From Nematopogon swammerdamellus (taxonomy: Eukaryota; Arthropoda; Insecta; Lepidoptera; Adelidae), in contig OX336341.1 in the NCBI GenBank assembly GCA_946902875.1, positions 434,001 to 498,000 of the forward strand: a DNA stretch of 64,000 bases, read 5' to 3'. The position numbers were made by a program, and so were the translations under genes. Positions 19,085 through 28,912 of the stretch are shown here, one piece after another; position 1 is the stretch's first letter, and every line of letters starts with the position of its first letter. A model generated the notes under the pieces. That model was not told the DNA's origin. It did not search any database and was given only the letters and a program-made list of their open reading frames with translations.

Positions 19085-19760
19085 TTAGGGTTTCATGCTC
19101 CGTATGTAAATTATTTATTACTAAGCCTACTACGCCGCCAATATGTCTGTCCGCTCGTCTGTCTGTCCGCTCGTCTGTCTGTCCGCTCGTCTGTCTGTCC
19201 GATAGATGTATCTTTGGAACCGTAATAACTAGCCGGTTAAGATTTTCACAGAATATTGTGTTATTTTGTGATGATATAAAATAATAAAAAAATTAAATAG
19301 TGAATTAAGGATGTATTTTTTTTTTTTTATTGAAACTGACATGGTTGGCTACATCACCTACAACATCCGTGATGTCAGCCCATAACACCGGGTGAACTTG
19401 GTGCCACGTCAGTGCTTCCCTTCGGTCGTGCCGGCTACACTGAACTGGACGGAAAACACAAACTATTTACATAGCCGTTTCGACCGACCTTTCATTCAGT
19501 GCGGTGGTACCAACCCGGGCGGGTTAAACCCTACAACCTAGTAATATAAGAAGGGAGTCATATTCCTTAGTCACCTTTTACGACATGCACGGGGAGCGAT
19601 GCAGTGGGGCTATTCTTTTAAAGTAACGGCCCCACACGGTACAAAAAACGTGTTACAAGCCATACAAGAAACGTGTTTTTTTTTCAACTTGTTTTTTTTG
19701 TGAGGCGAGTCGCACTCGATTTGCGTGTCCGACTCGCACTTTTTTATAGGGACGTGAGGA
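19085..19760 (+). repeat. Dispersed repeat ('agcctac...gtctgtctg'), split by a SINE
   Basis: The left part (19085-19311) has 'actaagcctactacgccgcc', CTGT/CCGT repeats and 'ttcacagaatattgtgttat'. The right part (19642-19760) has 'catacaagaaacgtgttttt' and 'ccgactcgcactttt'. The uninterrupted relative at 20456-20790 has these in one piece. The split shows the SINE arrived later. Confidence 0.8.
19312..19641 (-). mobile_element. SINE-like family C, inserted in a repeat
   Basis: Same structure and orientation as 18377-18703: tail at left ('attgaaactgacatggttgg'), head at right ('cttttaaagtaacggcccc'). It interrupts the 19085-19760 repeat. A clear target duplication was not found. Confidence 0.8.
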
Positions 19761-20455
19761 AACTTTATTGAGTACCTATAGTATATTAATAAACAGGGTG
19801 TTCGGCACATCGATCGAAATTTTTTTTTTATAGGTAAGTGGGATCAATGATACCTTTTGACAGTTGTCACGTGGTATCGAGATAAGATTTTTTTTTTCTT
19901 AATATGCAATAATAATTTACAAATAATTAACTCAGTCCCTCTGTAGCGTAGATCATATTTCAGTGGCGACTACTGAACTAAACATACTCCGCGCAGGCGG
20001 TAGGTACATTTGTGACATTGCTCGGCTCCTAGTGGCCGCCACTTCACTCGACACGGCCGCCATACATCAGGTGTTCTGCTGTGAAATAAGGCGGCATCTT
20101 TCATGCTTTGCGCACCAAGATGCCGGAGAAAAATAAGCTTTATATTAGAGAGAGTGAGGTTCACTTTGGTACGTTGATTCAAGGAAGTTTGCAAGCAGAA
20201 CAAACTGAAACACTTCGCAACAAAACGTGTCGACACGGTGTAGACGAATAGTAGGATAGTTTACACGTTCAGTAAGGTGTTTACAAGATGATTTCACGGA
20301 GCTATTGCAGGAGAGAGAAAAATATTACATTTTTATATGGTGATTTAAAACATTTTCTTTTCTCTGATACTTACTTTTTTACGATTCCAGACATTTTATT
20401 AGATATTTTGTGCGAGACACATTTCAGTTAAAAACGTATCAAACTAACTCAAATA
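19761..20455. other. Unassigned
   Basis: A minus-strand open frame at 19970-20236 shows no domain. 'acagggtgttcggcacatcg' near 19795 may be one end of another small repeat, with no partner end seen. Confidence 0.35.
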
Positions 20456-20790
20456 AGTGCGATTTTTAGGTTTGCGTATCCCGTACGGAAGCCTATTACT
20501 AAGCCTACGCCGTCTGTCTGTCCGTCCGTCCGTCCGTCCGTCTGTCTGTCTGTCTGTCCGAGGGCTCTATCTCTTGAACCGTAATAGGTATCCCGTTGAA
20601 ATGTTCACAGAATATGTGTTATTATTATGGTGGATATAACAACAAATAATAATAAAAAATAGAAAAAGTCAAAAATTAAGGGGGTTTCCCATACAAGAAA
20701 CGTGTTTTTTTTCAATGTTTTTTTTTATGTGGTGCGGAAACCTCGGTGCGCGAATCAGACTCGCACTTGGGCGATTTTTTTTTCTATTGG
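20456..20790 (+). repeat. Dispersed 'agcctac...gtctgtctg' repeat, uninterrupted
   Basis: Order: 'cccgtacggaagcctattac', 'aagcctacgccg' with CTGT/CCGT repeats, 'gaaatgttcacagaatatgt', 'catacaagaaacgtg', 'gcgcgaatcagactcgcact'. It is the reference for judging the other copies (19.1, 26.1, 27.1, 29.6, 35.8, 40.9 and 58.7 kb). Confidence 0.85.
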
Positions 20791-20875
20791 AGCTGCATAT
20801 ATGTACTTTTAAGATGTGATGTTACGTCTGCACTAATAGAAAATTAGGTTCTGTATTTCTATAATATGAAATATT

Positions 20876-20910
20876 AGCTTTTGCCCGCGGCTTCGCTCGC
20901 ATAGCCTATA
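20876..20910 (-). repeat. Lepidopteran repeat end signature
   Basis: 'agcttttgcccgcggcttcg' is the reverse of the common 'cgcgggcaaaagct' end. It is followed by 'gcctatatgtccatcc', so a longer degraded repeat may extend to about 21060. Confidence 0.6.
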
Positions 20911-21264
20911 TGTCCATCCTAAAGGTCCGTTCTAAATATTGTCCAAAGAATGTTTAAAATCGGATAAGTATTTCAGTTTATAGATTTCTTTATTAATAAT
21001 ATATCAAAGAACATTACATTAACTTATAGATATATTATACATAGATATTTGCGGTTACATTATTCTAATATTGGTCTTTACCTATGAAATTGGAGATTTT
21101 TTTTTTTTTTTTTTTTTTAACGTTAATTATAATTTTATTGAATTAAACATACAGAAAATACATAAACTATAACTACCTATCAAATTAAATAGACAAATAT
21201 AACTAATTAAAAAAAAAAAAAAAAAAAAAAAACCTATAACTAAAAACCACTAAAAACTAAAAAC

Positions 21265-22150
21265 TTATAAATTATATATTTCCTCAAGGGGCGTCGTCCC
21301 CGGGATGGTTCCCAGGATGGCGGCTGCGTTGCCCCTCTGTATCCCCAGACTAACTCGTTGCCGGAGATACGAGAGGCAACACGGGTTTCCAGTTGCGGTC
21401 ACCATCCTGGAACCCACCTCAAGGACGAAGGCCTTGGCCTCCTCCGACCACGTACCAAATGTCTCGACGGCGAAGGCCACGAACCAGTAGTTGCACCTAA
21501 TATCTTCGTATTTTTTGTGCTTCCTACTGGCCGCGGCTTCCGCCGCCGCACCCGCACGCGAGCAGGACAGCTTTATGTTGCTCGCACAGACGGTGTCCAC
21601 ACACGTTGCGTCCCACACCAGAGCGCGGCCGTGCTTCCACGGCAGAATCGTCATTCCGTCGGGCCTTTTTCCGTCGTCTCTACACAGGCCCGGCGGCTCC
21701 AGTAGGCATGGCACGTCAACAGAAGTTAATGCTCTTTTCAGTAAGTCGTTAAGCATGTGATGTCTTGGGAATCTGCCCGAGTTTTTGTTACAGCTTAATC
21801 CGTGGTGACCCTGGGTGTCTGCGGTCTTGCCGCAGACACATTGGTGTTGTTCGTAAATGTTGCAGCCCAGCCTGAGCGCCATTCCTATTCTGAGAGAGTC
21901 CGGGTCCAGAAGCGTACCGATTGTATGGGAGGGAAGAGCATGCAACCAGGCCCCCGACTCTCTCTGAGTGGCGGCGCTCAGACGAGCAACCGTTTTCGGT
22001 GAATTATCTTTATTTTTTAAATCTTGAAATATTTTTTTACATAAAGGATTGTCCCAGTTTTTTTGTATACCTGGATTGTCTGGTAAAGATTCAGTGGGAC
22101 AATTTTTTTTCCAGTTATCAAGAGCGGCTTCTTCAAACTTTTGAAGAAGT
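21265..22150 (-). pseudogene. R2-like copy 1: linker, CCHC knuckle and nuclease
   Basis: The frame is open from about 22150 (FEEAALDNWKKNCP) to the stop at 21265. The CCHC knuckle reads CVCG, then GHHGLSC (C-x-C-x8-H-x4-C). The nuclease follows with KRPDG (near 21655) and VWDATCVDT, matching the RPD...D pattern of restriction-like endonucleases in R2-group elements. It ends IQRGNAAAILGT. The only break from the RT part is a minisatellite at 22140-22233, so no catalytic motif is lost. A short A+T-rich 3' UTR and poly(A) follow. Confidence 0.8.
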
Positions 22151-22233
22151 TCAAACGTTTATTTCAAACGTTCAAACCTTTCAACGGTTTTCAACCTTTC
22201 AACCTTTCAACGTTCAAAACCGTTCAAACCTTC
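22140..22233. repeat. Minisatellite inside the retrotransposon gene
   Basis: About 95 bp of irregular 9-16-bp units built from 'ttcaaacg' and 'tttcaacc'. It lies exactly between the two open halves of R2-like copy 1 and brings several in-frame stops. The homologous position of copy 2 has no such tract. Confidence 0.85.
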
Positions 22234-24403
22234 AAACGTTTACAGTGTTATTAGATAATTTCTCCAGTACTTGAACAGTTATTTTGGAGACACTGTGGAT
22301 TGATGACAGGTAGGCTGGTATGGTAAGGTCAGATGGTTTTCTAATGCCAAGTCCGCTATTGATGACTGGCAAGGAAGCCTGTGTCCATTGTAATTCATTC
22401 AGTTCTGTGTTGATAATTGATTGCAATGTATTCCGGATGGCTGCGTCGAAACTATGTAGGATGTGGCATTCAAACAAGGGGGTTGATCTAAACAGGTAAA
22501 TTAATTTGGGGATGGCGAAACAGTTTTTAAGGAGGTGAAATGCGATATGTGGTTGAATTGACTTTAGTTTATCTGAATTTATTTTGAAAGTTTTTAATTT
22601 TTGTGATACAGCTTCTTCAAAAGCGTCTGGCAGGAGAGGAGAGCCTAAAAGGGTTAATTCCGCATCCTTTGTAACTCTAATACCGGGGGCTACTTTTTGA
22701 AAATCATTCCAGACCTCAGAAGGTAGCTGATCTAGAGAGCAGTAAAATATTTCGCATTTTTCCGGGTTAATCTCTAGACCAATCTTCTTGCCCTCTGAAA
22801 TGATTTTAGACAGGTCTTCAAGCACAACTGGTGGGTCACCACCCAGTGTACCGTCATCGAGATACCAAACGTTCAAAGGTGATTGGAGGTTGCTAATGAG
22901 AGTGTGTATGACGAGACTGAAAATAGCTGGACCTAGGGGGTCTCCCTGTTGGCAGCCTACGGAACAGGATATACGAGTGTCGTTATAGAAGAGATATGAT
23001 GGGGACGCGTAGCTCTGCCACAGGTACGGATATATCTGAGGGAACTTATCTCTTACAGCTATGAGCATACTATCCCGTTCTATTGAATTAAATGCGTTTT
23101 TAAAGTCTATTTTTAATAATATTTTTTCCGAATTTTCTGAAACGTTCAGAAAAGTTCTAGTGGCATGAACAGCGGCCTCGCAGCCCCCTCTCGTGGCGCA
23201 ACCTAACTGGATAGGGCGAAAATAAGAACCTGCTTCCTCTAGAATGTTTTTGCTACATATTTTCGAGGCTAGTCTCCTGAGAGAGTTACCTATAGCTATG
23301 GGCCGAATGCCGCCGTTTTTTTTTAAAAGTGCACACAAAGAAGCTCCATATAAGAAAGGACACACATCTGCATTAACTTTCCCAGAGATCATGAAGTTTA
23401 TTAAAGATGTAAATGACTTAAGGATTCGCACACCTGCCTCTCCTGTCGAATGTGAAATTAAATCTTTGAGGTGTTGAGGTCTAAGACCATCGAGACCGGC
23501 TGAGGAGCCCGCTGGGAAACTCATGATTGCATTTCGTACCTCAATTGGTTCTGCAACTATGATGTTGTCAATTATGGACGGTGGCTCTGGGAGATGTAAG
23601 ATTCTGGATGCGGTCGGATGTTTGCTTTGTAGAGCGGTGATAGTGGTTTCATTATTCGGTGCGATAGAGTCATTCGATGAAAGCAGACGTACGGCACCCC
23701 TTACGTCACCGTCTGACACTTTACTTTCAACTCTCTTTTCCAAAGTTGAATTGCCAGAGAATGTTGAATTTGGAAATGATCTGGGCTCTTTAGAGTTGAG
23801 GTTCTCCTTAAGATATGATGTCAATGATTGTTTTTTTAACTCTTTTGGTACCCTTAAATATGAATAAGAAAATAAGAAAAGGTCTTTCCAATGTTCGAAA
23901 ACGTTCTCACTAATACATTTATCTATAGATTGAGATAACTTGTTAGCCACACATATTCTTGCTGCTTTTGGTATTCTTTTTATCATTTTTATGTTTGTTT
24001 TGCACCTCGATAGCAAGGCTCCAAAATCTTCTGGGGGTGGTGCGGCATACTCGATGTCAAGTACTTGGTCATGTCTATTGGTCACGTGTGATTTAGAAAT
24101 GTGGATTCGTAGACCTCTCTGGCCTTTCAGGTTTGATCTGTGGCAATAGGGGCACTTCAACTGTTGACTAACCGTCGATGGACCCGCCTGGCTACTGTCT
24201 ATAAGACTGCAGGAAGGACAGAGCCATCGGGATGCCGACTCTGTCGTGTCCGTCGCCTGCTCGTCGGTGAGGTTGACACAACCTGTGTGGAACCATCTGC
24301 GGCAGCTGTCACAGAAAATTTTTTAACTTTTTGGTAGCAGGTTGTCCGGTTTTCCACATTGGCATCCTAAAATTTGTGAGAAGTCGTTGCATGAATTGTT
24401 CAT
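22232..24403 (-). pseudogene. R2-like copy 1: PHD finger, C2H2 finger and reverse transcriptase
   Basis: From an ATG at 24403 the frame starts MNNSCNDF and encodes a PHD-type finger: CQC, CDSC, WFHTGC and WLCPSC (C4HC3 with the usual Trp before the last Cys pair). One in-frame TAA lies inside it at 24323-24325. The frame then stays open to 22232. A C2H2 finger (CPYC to HISKSH) starts at the Met at 24160, and the RT follows: GGIRPIAIGNSLRRLASKI, KIDFKNAFNSIERD, GCQQGDPLGPAIF and catalytic YLDDG (near 22855). YLDD is unusual beside the FADD/YADD of most non-LTR RTs. Total coding length with the C-terminal half is about 1,050 residues. Copy 2 lacks the PHD finger. Confidence 0.8.
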
Positions 24404-24500
24404 TGATAATGGTCGGAGGAAAGCCCCAAGAGGAAACTCTGTAAAAAGTACCTAAAAAACATAATAACTAATTTATTATCTAAATATATTATGATTATCG

Positions 24501-24588
24501 AAATAATCATTAATCTAGAATATTCTAAAAACTTAAATAAAACTTGTAAATAATCATTAATCTAGAATAGTCTAAAAACTTAAATAAA
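24501..24588. repeat. 47-bp direct duplication upstream of the R2-like ORF
   Basis: 'aaataatcattaatctagaa' occurs at 24501 and again at about 24547, each followed by a near-identical 'tctaaaaacttaaataaa'. It lies 100-190 bp before the inferred start codon, so it may be part of a repeated 5' UTR or promoter; that role is inferred. Confidence 0.7.
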
Positions 24589-24682
24589 TATTATATAAAT
24601 ATTGTTTTGTGATAAGTATGTCACACCACCCAGTACACGCCATGCACGTCACTGGTAAACTTTGAAAAACTTGTGTGATGTG

Positions 24683-25107
24683 CAGAGGCAGAGGCCCGGG
24701 CCTAGGGCGGCCAGATATTAATTAGGGGCGGCCAATCTGTACCTGTTGCTGGAAACAGTGAGCGCAGGTACAGAATAGAAAGGGTGCCAGCCGGAGCAAG
24801 TGCGTGCGACGTGCGGGAGTGGTGAGCGCGGCGGCGGAGACGACGCACTATTTACGCGGACAAAATAATTTAGTTATGACGATAAGGTCAATATTGCCGC
24901 AAAACTTATAAAAAATACTTTTGCTATATGTAAAATAAACCGAGAAATAATATATTTCTGGCAGTTTAAACCGAACGCAATACTGATTTTCGTACAACTT
25001 CACATTTGTAGGTATCTATGCTGTAAACTTGAAAGGGGCGGCTGCATTGAATTGGGACGGCTGGTACTAAAAGGCCTAGGGCGGCTAAGGCTGCTAGTCC
25101 GCCTCTG
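24683..25107. mobile_element. Small non-autonomous hAT-type element
   Basis: 425 bp bounded by an 8-bp target duplication GTGATGTG (24675-24682, 25108-25115). The short terminal inverted repeats start CAGAGGC. Subterminal 'cctagggcggc' motifs occur near both ends. The 8-bp duplication and CAG terminus are hAT-like. No transposase. It lies in the presumed 5' region of R2-like copy 1. Confidence 0.8.
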
Positions 25108-25115
25108 GTGATGTG

Positions 25116-25465
25116 ATGAATTCGTTGATCTTTCCTTCGTTCTGTTTCCGAGGTACCGCGTACCGCTTTCAGGCGCAGAACTTAAGAAGAAGTTTCTCTC
25201 GCCGACTCTGACGGTGGAACACCTGACGACGCTGACCCGCCGCGCCGGTACGTGGAGGCTGCGAAGCGAAGAACTCAAGTAGAGGAGGGCTGGGGCACCA
25301 GCTCGTACTGGGTGTCCAAGGTGGCCGTGTCGGCCTTCAGCGAAGTCCAGCAGCCTTCAGCGAAATCGAAATAGCTCGTTCCGTTGTAATTAATTAGTAA
25401 AATTTATTAAAATGAATATTTTTCGATAATAAGGAAAATAAACACGTCTGACAGTTGACACGTCG
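25116..25465 (+). other. Unexplained segment with a 50-codon open frame
   Basis: The plus strand reads RYRVPLSGAELKKKFLSPTL, then TVEHLTTLTRRAGTWRLRSE and a stop after ELK. It is followed by an A+T-rich stretch with AATAAA. It resembles an exon end or mRNA 3' end, but there is no poly(A) in that direction and I do not recognise the protein. It could equally be 5' region of the R2-like element. Confidence 0.3.
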
Positions 25466-25562
25466 TTTTTTTTTTTTTTTTTTTTTTTGAAAATTGAATT
25501 TGTATGAAAATTTTAAAATATAAAAATTTTGGTTATTTTTTTATTTTAACTAATCAAAGTAG

Positions 25563-25686
25563 TTACTGGCCCAAATTATCTATACAATTTTGCCATTTTG
25601 ATGGCAGTTTGTTTATGCCTTTACTGTAGAAGTCTGCTGGACGAGAGGCGATCAAGTCAGCGAAAGCGTTTTGTACTGCCTCGCGG
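25563..25686 (-). pseudogene. Mariner transposase C-terminus
   Basis: Reads REAVQNAFADLIASRPADFY, then SKGINKLPSKWQNCIDNLGQ and a stop, the usual mariner C-terminal sequence. It continues the frame interrupted at 27365 by the hAT-type insertion; both sides share the duplicated CCTCGCGG. Confidence 0.85.
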
Positions 25687-26109
25687 CAGTGTTGCCATGT
25701 TAGGAGATTTTCTCCTAGATTCAGGAGAATTTCAGCGCTGTTAGGAGAAGTTTTTGCCTGTCAGGAGAGTAGGAGAAAATCTAGGAGAAAGAAAATCATT
25801 ACAGGAGAAGATTTAGGAGTGAGAAACATATATTTACTAGTAAAAAACAAATATGTCGGTTTAAACGGTGACAACACAATGAATGAACTGTATGTGAATC
25901 AACCAACCATCTTCTCAAGTCACACAATATACCATAGGATTTGTCTTTTGATAAGAGCAAGGTTCCCCCTTCTTGCTCTTTAGATAGGATAATGTGACAC
26001 TCTGTGATTATGCGTGCATTGATCGACCAACAAGCCGGCTACCGGGCGGGCCTAACCAAACGAACACTTTGTTATCAATCAATGTTATTTACATGTATTC
26101 TTTGTAATA

Positions 26110-26345
26110 ATTAGTGTATTACTAAGCCTACATTGACAGTCTGTCCGTCAGTCCGCACTACTTTAAGGGCTGTATCTTTTGTACCGTAATAGGTAGCTGG
26201 CTGTGATTTTCACAGATCATGTGTTATTTATTATTGGCGGACATCCTATCAAATAATAAGAAAAAAAAATTTATTAAGGGCTTCCCCATACAAGAAACTT
26301 GTTTTTTTCTAAAAAAAATTGTTTGTTTGGTTTTGCTCTAACGTA
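26110..26345 (+). repeat. Dispersed 'agcctac' repeat piece
   Basis: Contains 'ttactaagcctacattgaca' followed by 'gtctgtccgtcagtccgc', 'gattttcacagatcatgtgt' and 'ccatacaagaaacttgtttt'. It matches the 20456-20790 copy in order. Confidence 0.75.
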
Positions 26346-26429
26346 AATACGGTAATACGTACAAGTGTCAAACTTAGTGTGGTTAAAAACTAAAAAAAAT
26401 CATTAAAACAGACGAATTACGTGGTGGTT

Positions 26430-27062
26430 AGAATGGCAATCGTGGTTATGACGGGAGAACAAATCATTATTGGCGGAGAAGTGATGGAATAGATTGAAGG
26501 AAGAAAGAAGTACGTATATCTCGGTTAGTGCTTGGTAGACAAGGTCTAACAGGTTAAGGATGTCGAGGGAGGAATTCAACTTAGTAGGGCTGCCTCGGAA
26601 ATTTAAAATTCGCCCCGAGGTCTAACCTGTATATATTATGACCAGCGCGTCCTACCGTTTATGACGTACGGGTGTGAGCTCTGACTTTAGTTGTTTTCCA
26701 AAGTTGCCCAGCGAGCGATGGAACTAGCATGCTGAGCTGGCCGGGGAGTATAGCTAAGCGAAATGGTGCGTAGTGAATGACTAATGAATGAGGCAATCCG
26801 CCGACGCACCAAAGTAATTGATATTGGAAACCAGGTGGATAAGCTAAAATGGCAGTGGGCTGGGCACGTTAGCCGAAGGGATGACGACCGTTGGAGTAAC
26901 CATGTACTACATTGGCGGCCGTGGACAGGAAAACGGAGTGTGGAAGACCACCCGCCAGGGGGACGCCGACATGAAGTATGTCGGCGGAAAGCAGTGGTCC
27001 GTACCGCTGAAGGCCGAGAGACTGGAGGAAAATTGAAGGCGTATGTCCAGCAGTAGACGCTT
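26430..27062 (+). pseudogene. RTE-like RT C-terminal fragment
   Basis: Broken frames read YVYLG, then FMTYGCEL, then EAIRRRTKVIDIGNQVDKLK, WQWAGHVSRRDDDRWSNHVL and TGKRSVEDHPP, ending AYVQQ. The 'KWQWAGH' and 'TG+RS' motifs are typical of the RTE-type LINE end in insects. Stops before 26700 show it is a relic. Confidence 0.75.
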
Positions 27063-27064
27063 AC

Positions 27065-27235
27065 ACGCTGACTGACTGACTGACTGACAGAGAACCCTCG
27101 GTGCGCGAGTTCGACTCGCACTTGACCGGTTTTCAGGGTGCAAAAGATACAGCTCTTTAAAGGTAAGACAGAAAGACGGACGGACAGATGGCCTAGGCTT
27201 AGTAATATAGTCCCGTACGTATAAGGAGCACTAAA
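27065..27235 (-). repeat. CTGA microsatellite and 'agcctac' repeat piece
   Basis: (CTGA)n at about 27068-27090 is followed by 'cggtgcgcgagttcgactcg' and GACG repeats with 'cctaggcttagtaata', the reverse orientation of the dispersed repeat family. Confidence 0.75.
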
Positions 27236-27372
27236 AATGTGGTGAAATTTTTATAATTTGAATAACAGGAGATTTTTTTAGGAGGACGAAAATTTTCTAG
27301 GAGATTTTTAGGAGATTTTCGAAGTCAATCTAGGAGAATTTCAAAATTTGAGTTGGCAACACTGCCTCGCGG

Positions 27373-28258
27373 GTGTTGAATTTTTTCCCACCTAAAAAAA
27401 TTTCTACATTTTGAAAAAAGTAGAAATCTGTTGGGGCAAGGTCCGGTGAGTACGGTGGGTGACGGAGAGCTTCCAGCTGTAACTCTTGTAGCTTTGCGAT
27501 GGTCTTTCGTGAAGTGTGTGCTCGCGCGTTGTCTCGGAGAAGCAATGGGGAAGAGGGATTGACCAGTCTTGGTTGTTGAATTGCGAGCTTCTCCATCATT
27601 ATTTGCAATTCTTGGCAATAGACATCTGCCGGCACTGTTTTGCCATTCGGTAAGAAGCTGTGATGTACAAGTCCGGCACTGGTTCACCAGACAGTCACCA
27701 TCATCTTCCTATGGGTAATCTTTTTTTAGCGCACTGATTAGGTGCTGTACCCGGGTCCACCCACTGCGACGAACGCTTACGGTTGTCGTATAGGATCCAC
27801 TTTTCATCGCAGGTAACAATTCGACTAAGAATTCCCTCGTTTCTATGCCGATTCAGTAGTGCTATGCATGCTTCGACGCGTAAGTCTCGCTGATGGTCAC
27901 TTAGTTCGTGTGGCACCCACTTATCTAGCTTTTTTATCTTACCCATTTGACGCATGTGATTCAATGTTGTTTTGACACTAACTCCAAAGCCCGCAGCAAG
28001 CTCAGCCGTAGAATGAGTTGGATCCGCTTCCACTATCGCCTTCGTTTCGTCGTTGTCGACAATAGTTACCGGCCGACCGCGAGGCTCGTTATCCAACTCA
28101 AAATTTCCAGATCTAAAACGATTGAACCAATAATGGACCGTGTTTATGCAAGCAGTGTTAGGCCCGCACACGTCGTTAATGTTTCGTGTTGTTTGCGCAG
28201 CGGTATTTCCACATAGGAACACATATTCGAAAATTGTACAAATTTTCAGTTTTTCCAT
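27373..28258 (-). pseudogene. Mariner transposase, N-terminal and catalytic part
   Basis: Starts MEKLKICTIFEYVFL. A helix-turn-helix DNA-binding region follows (ETKAIVEADPTHSTAELAAG, HMRQMGKIKKLDKWVPHEL). Catalytic triad: TCDEKW, LLRDNARAH and YSPDLAPTD, with 34 residues between the second and third Asp (D,D34D, mariner). A frameshift near 27713 and a TGA near 27688 in the Trp-rich stretch before the second Asp inactivate it. Motifs are closest to the cecropia/irritans-type mariners, by memory of the family. Confidence 0.85.
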
Positions 28259-28552
28259 TGCACCAAAAACTACCACAATTTCACAAAAACAAAACACTAT
28301 CTAAAAAAAAATTACTGAATTTGAAATTAGAATAACATGGCTTTCGAAAAAAAATTATTTGAATTTCGAATTGCGCGCCCATCCACAAATAATTAATTTT
28401 GAAAAAGCTGGTTTTAAAAATCTCCAATTTCATAGGTAAAGACCTATTATTATTTATTACTTCTATTATACTTACTTATAGTGATATATAGTACGTACTT
28501 ATTACTATTATATTTATAGAAAGACGACGGACGGACATATACTTGTATTTAC

Positions 28553-28912
28553 CTAATTTTGGGAGTTTAGAAAATATAATTTGGCAGCCCTTTTAAACAT
28601 TTTATTGGATGTTATATTTTTAATTTCATTCGGAAGAGCGTTATAGATTTGTACTCCTTCAAATGTAATATTTTTCTTTCCATAGTTAGTTCGGGCTGTA
28701 GGTATCCGTATATTACGCGCGCTTCTTGTAAAATAGGTGTGTATCTCATCATTTGCATTTAGCGTGAGTTCAGTGTGAATTTCCTTGTTCAAGATTTTTC
28801 TAATATGCAGGCACGTGTGAAATTTGTAGATCAAGGAAATGTTCATAAGTTTTGTTTCCATAAAAAGAGTGTTCGTGTGCGTAAGCCGGTCTAGTTTCAA
28901 TAGCGTCTTCAC
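28553..28912 (-). pseudogene. LINE RT C-terminal fragment (second family)
   Basis: 119 codons: LKLDRLTHTNTLFMETKLMN, then IHTYFTRSARNIRIPTARTN, YGKKNITFEGVQIYNALPNE and FKRAAKLYFL. The 'TR-...-R.P..RT..G...-....G..IYN.LP' pattern is that of a Jockey/CR1/L2-group ORF2 end. No RT core, so this is a 5'-truncated copy. It is uninterrupted over this length. Confidence 0.75.

Larger units (their letters stand above)
21119..25465 (-). mobile_element. R2-like (RLE) non-LTR retrotransposon, copy 1
   Basis: A minus-strand element inserted in a T-run of the mariner; T-runs lie on both sides (21097-21118, 25466-25488), the left one including its poly(A) tail. The coding part spans 24403 to 21265. Order: PHD finger, C2H2 finger, RT, CCHC knuckle, restriction-like endonuclease. 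A single-ORF retrotransposon of this order belongs to the R2/R4/NeSL-type group; the clade is not assigned. About 1 kb of presumed 5' region includes a 47-bp duplication and a 425-bp hAT-type insertion. The 5' boundary is uncertain. Confidence 0.75.
25687..27364. mobile_element. hAT-type element inside the mariner
   Basis: 1,678 bp flanked by an exact 8-bp duplication CCTCGCGG (25679-25686, 27365-27372). Terminal inverted repeats start CAGTGTTGCCA. Both subterminal regions are full of 'aggaga/tctcct' motifs (25700-25810, 27265-27345). No hAT transposase is visible; the interior holds an RTE-like fragment and two pieces of the 'agcctac' repeat, so it is a non-autonomous element that has collected insertions. 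Confidence 0.85.
21071..28446 (-). mobile_element. Mariner element split by two insertions
   Basis: The ends are inverted repeats: 'ggtctttacctatgaaattg' then 'gagattttt' at 21073-21101, and the complement at 28416-28444. Removing the insertions at about 21119-25465 and 25687-27364 leaves about 1.3 kb, the normal mariner length, with one transposase gene on the minus strand. A flanking TA duplication is not cleanly resolved. The transposase is a pseudogene but keeps its three catalytic aspartates. Confidence 0.8.
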
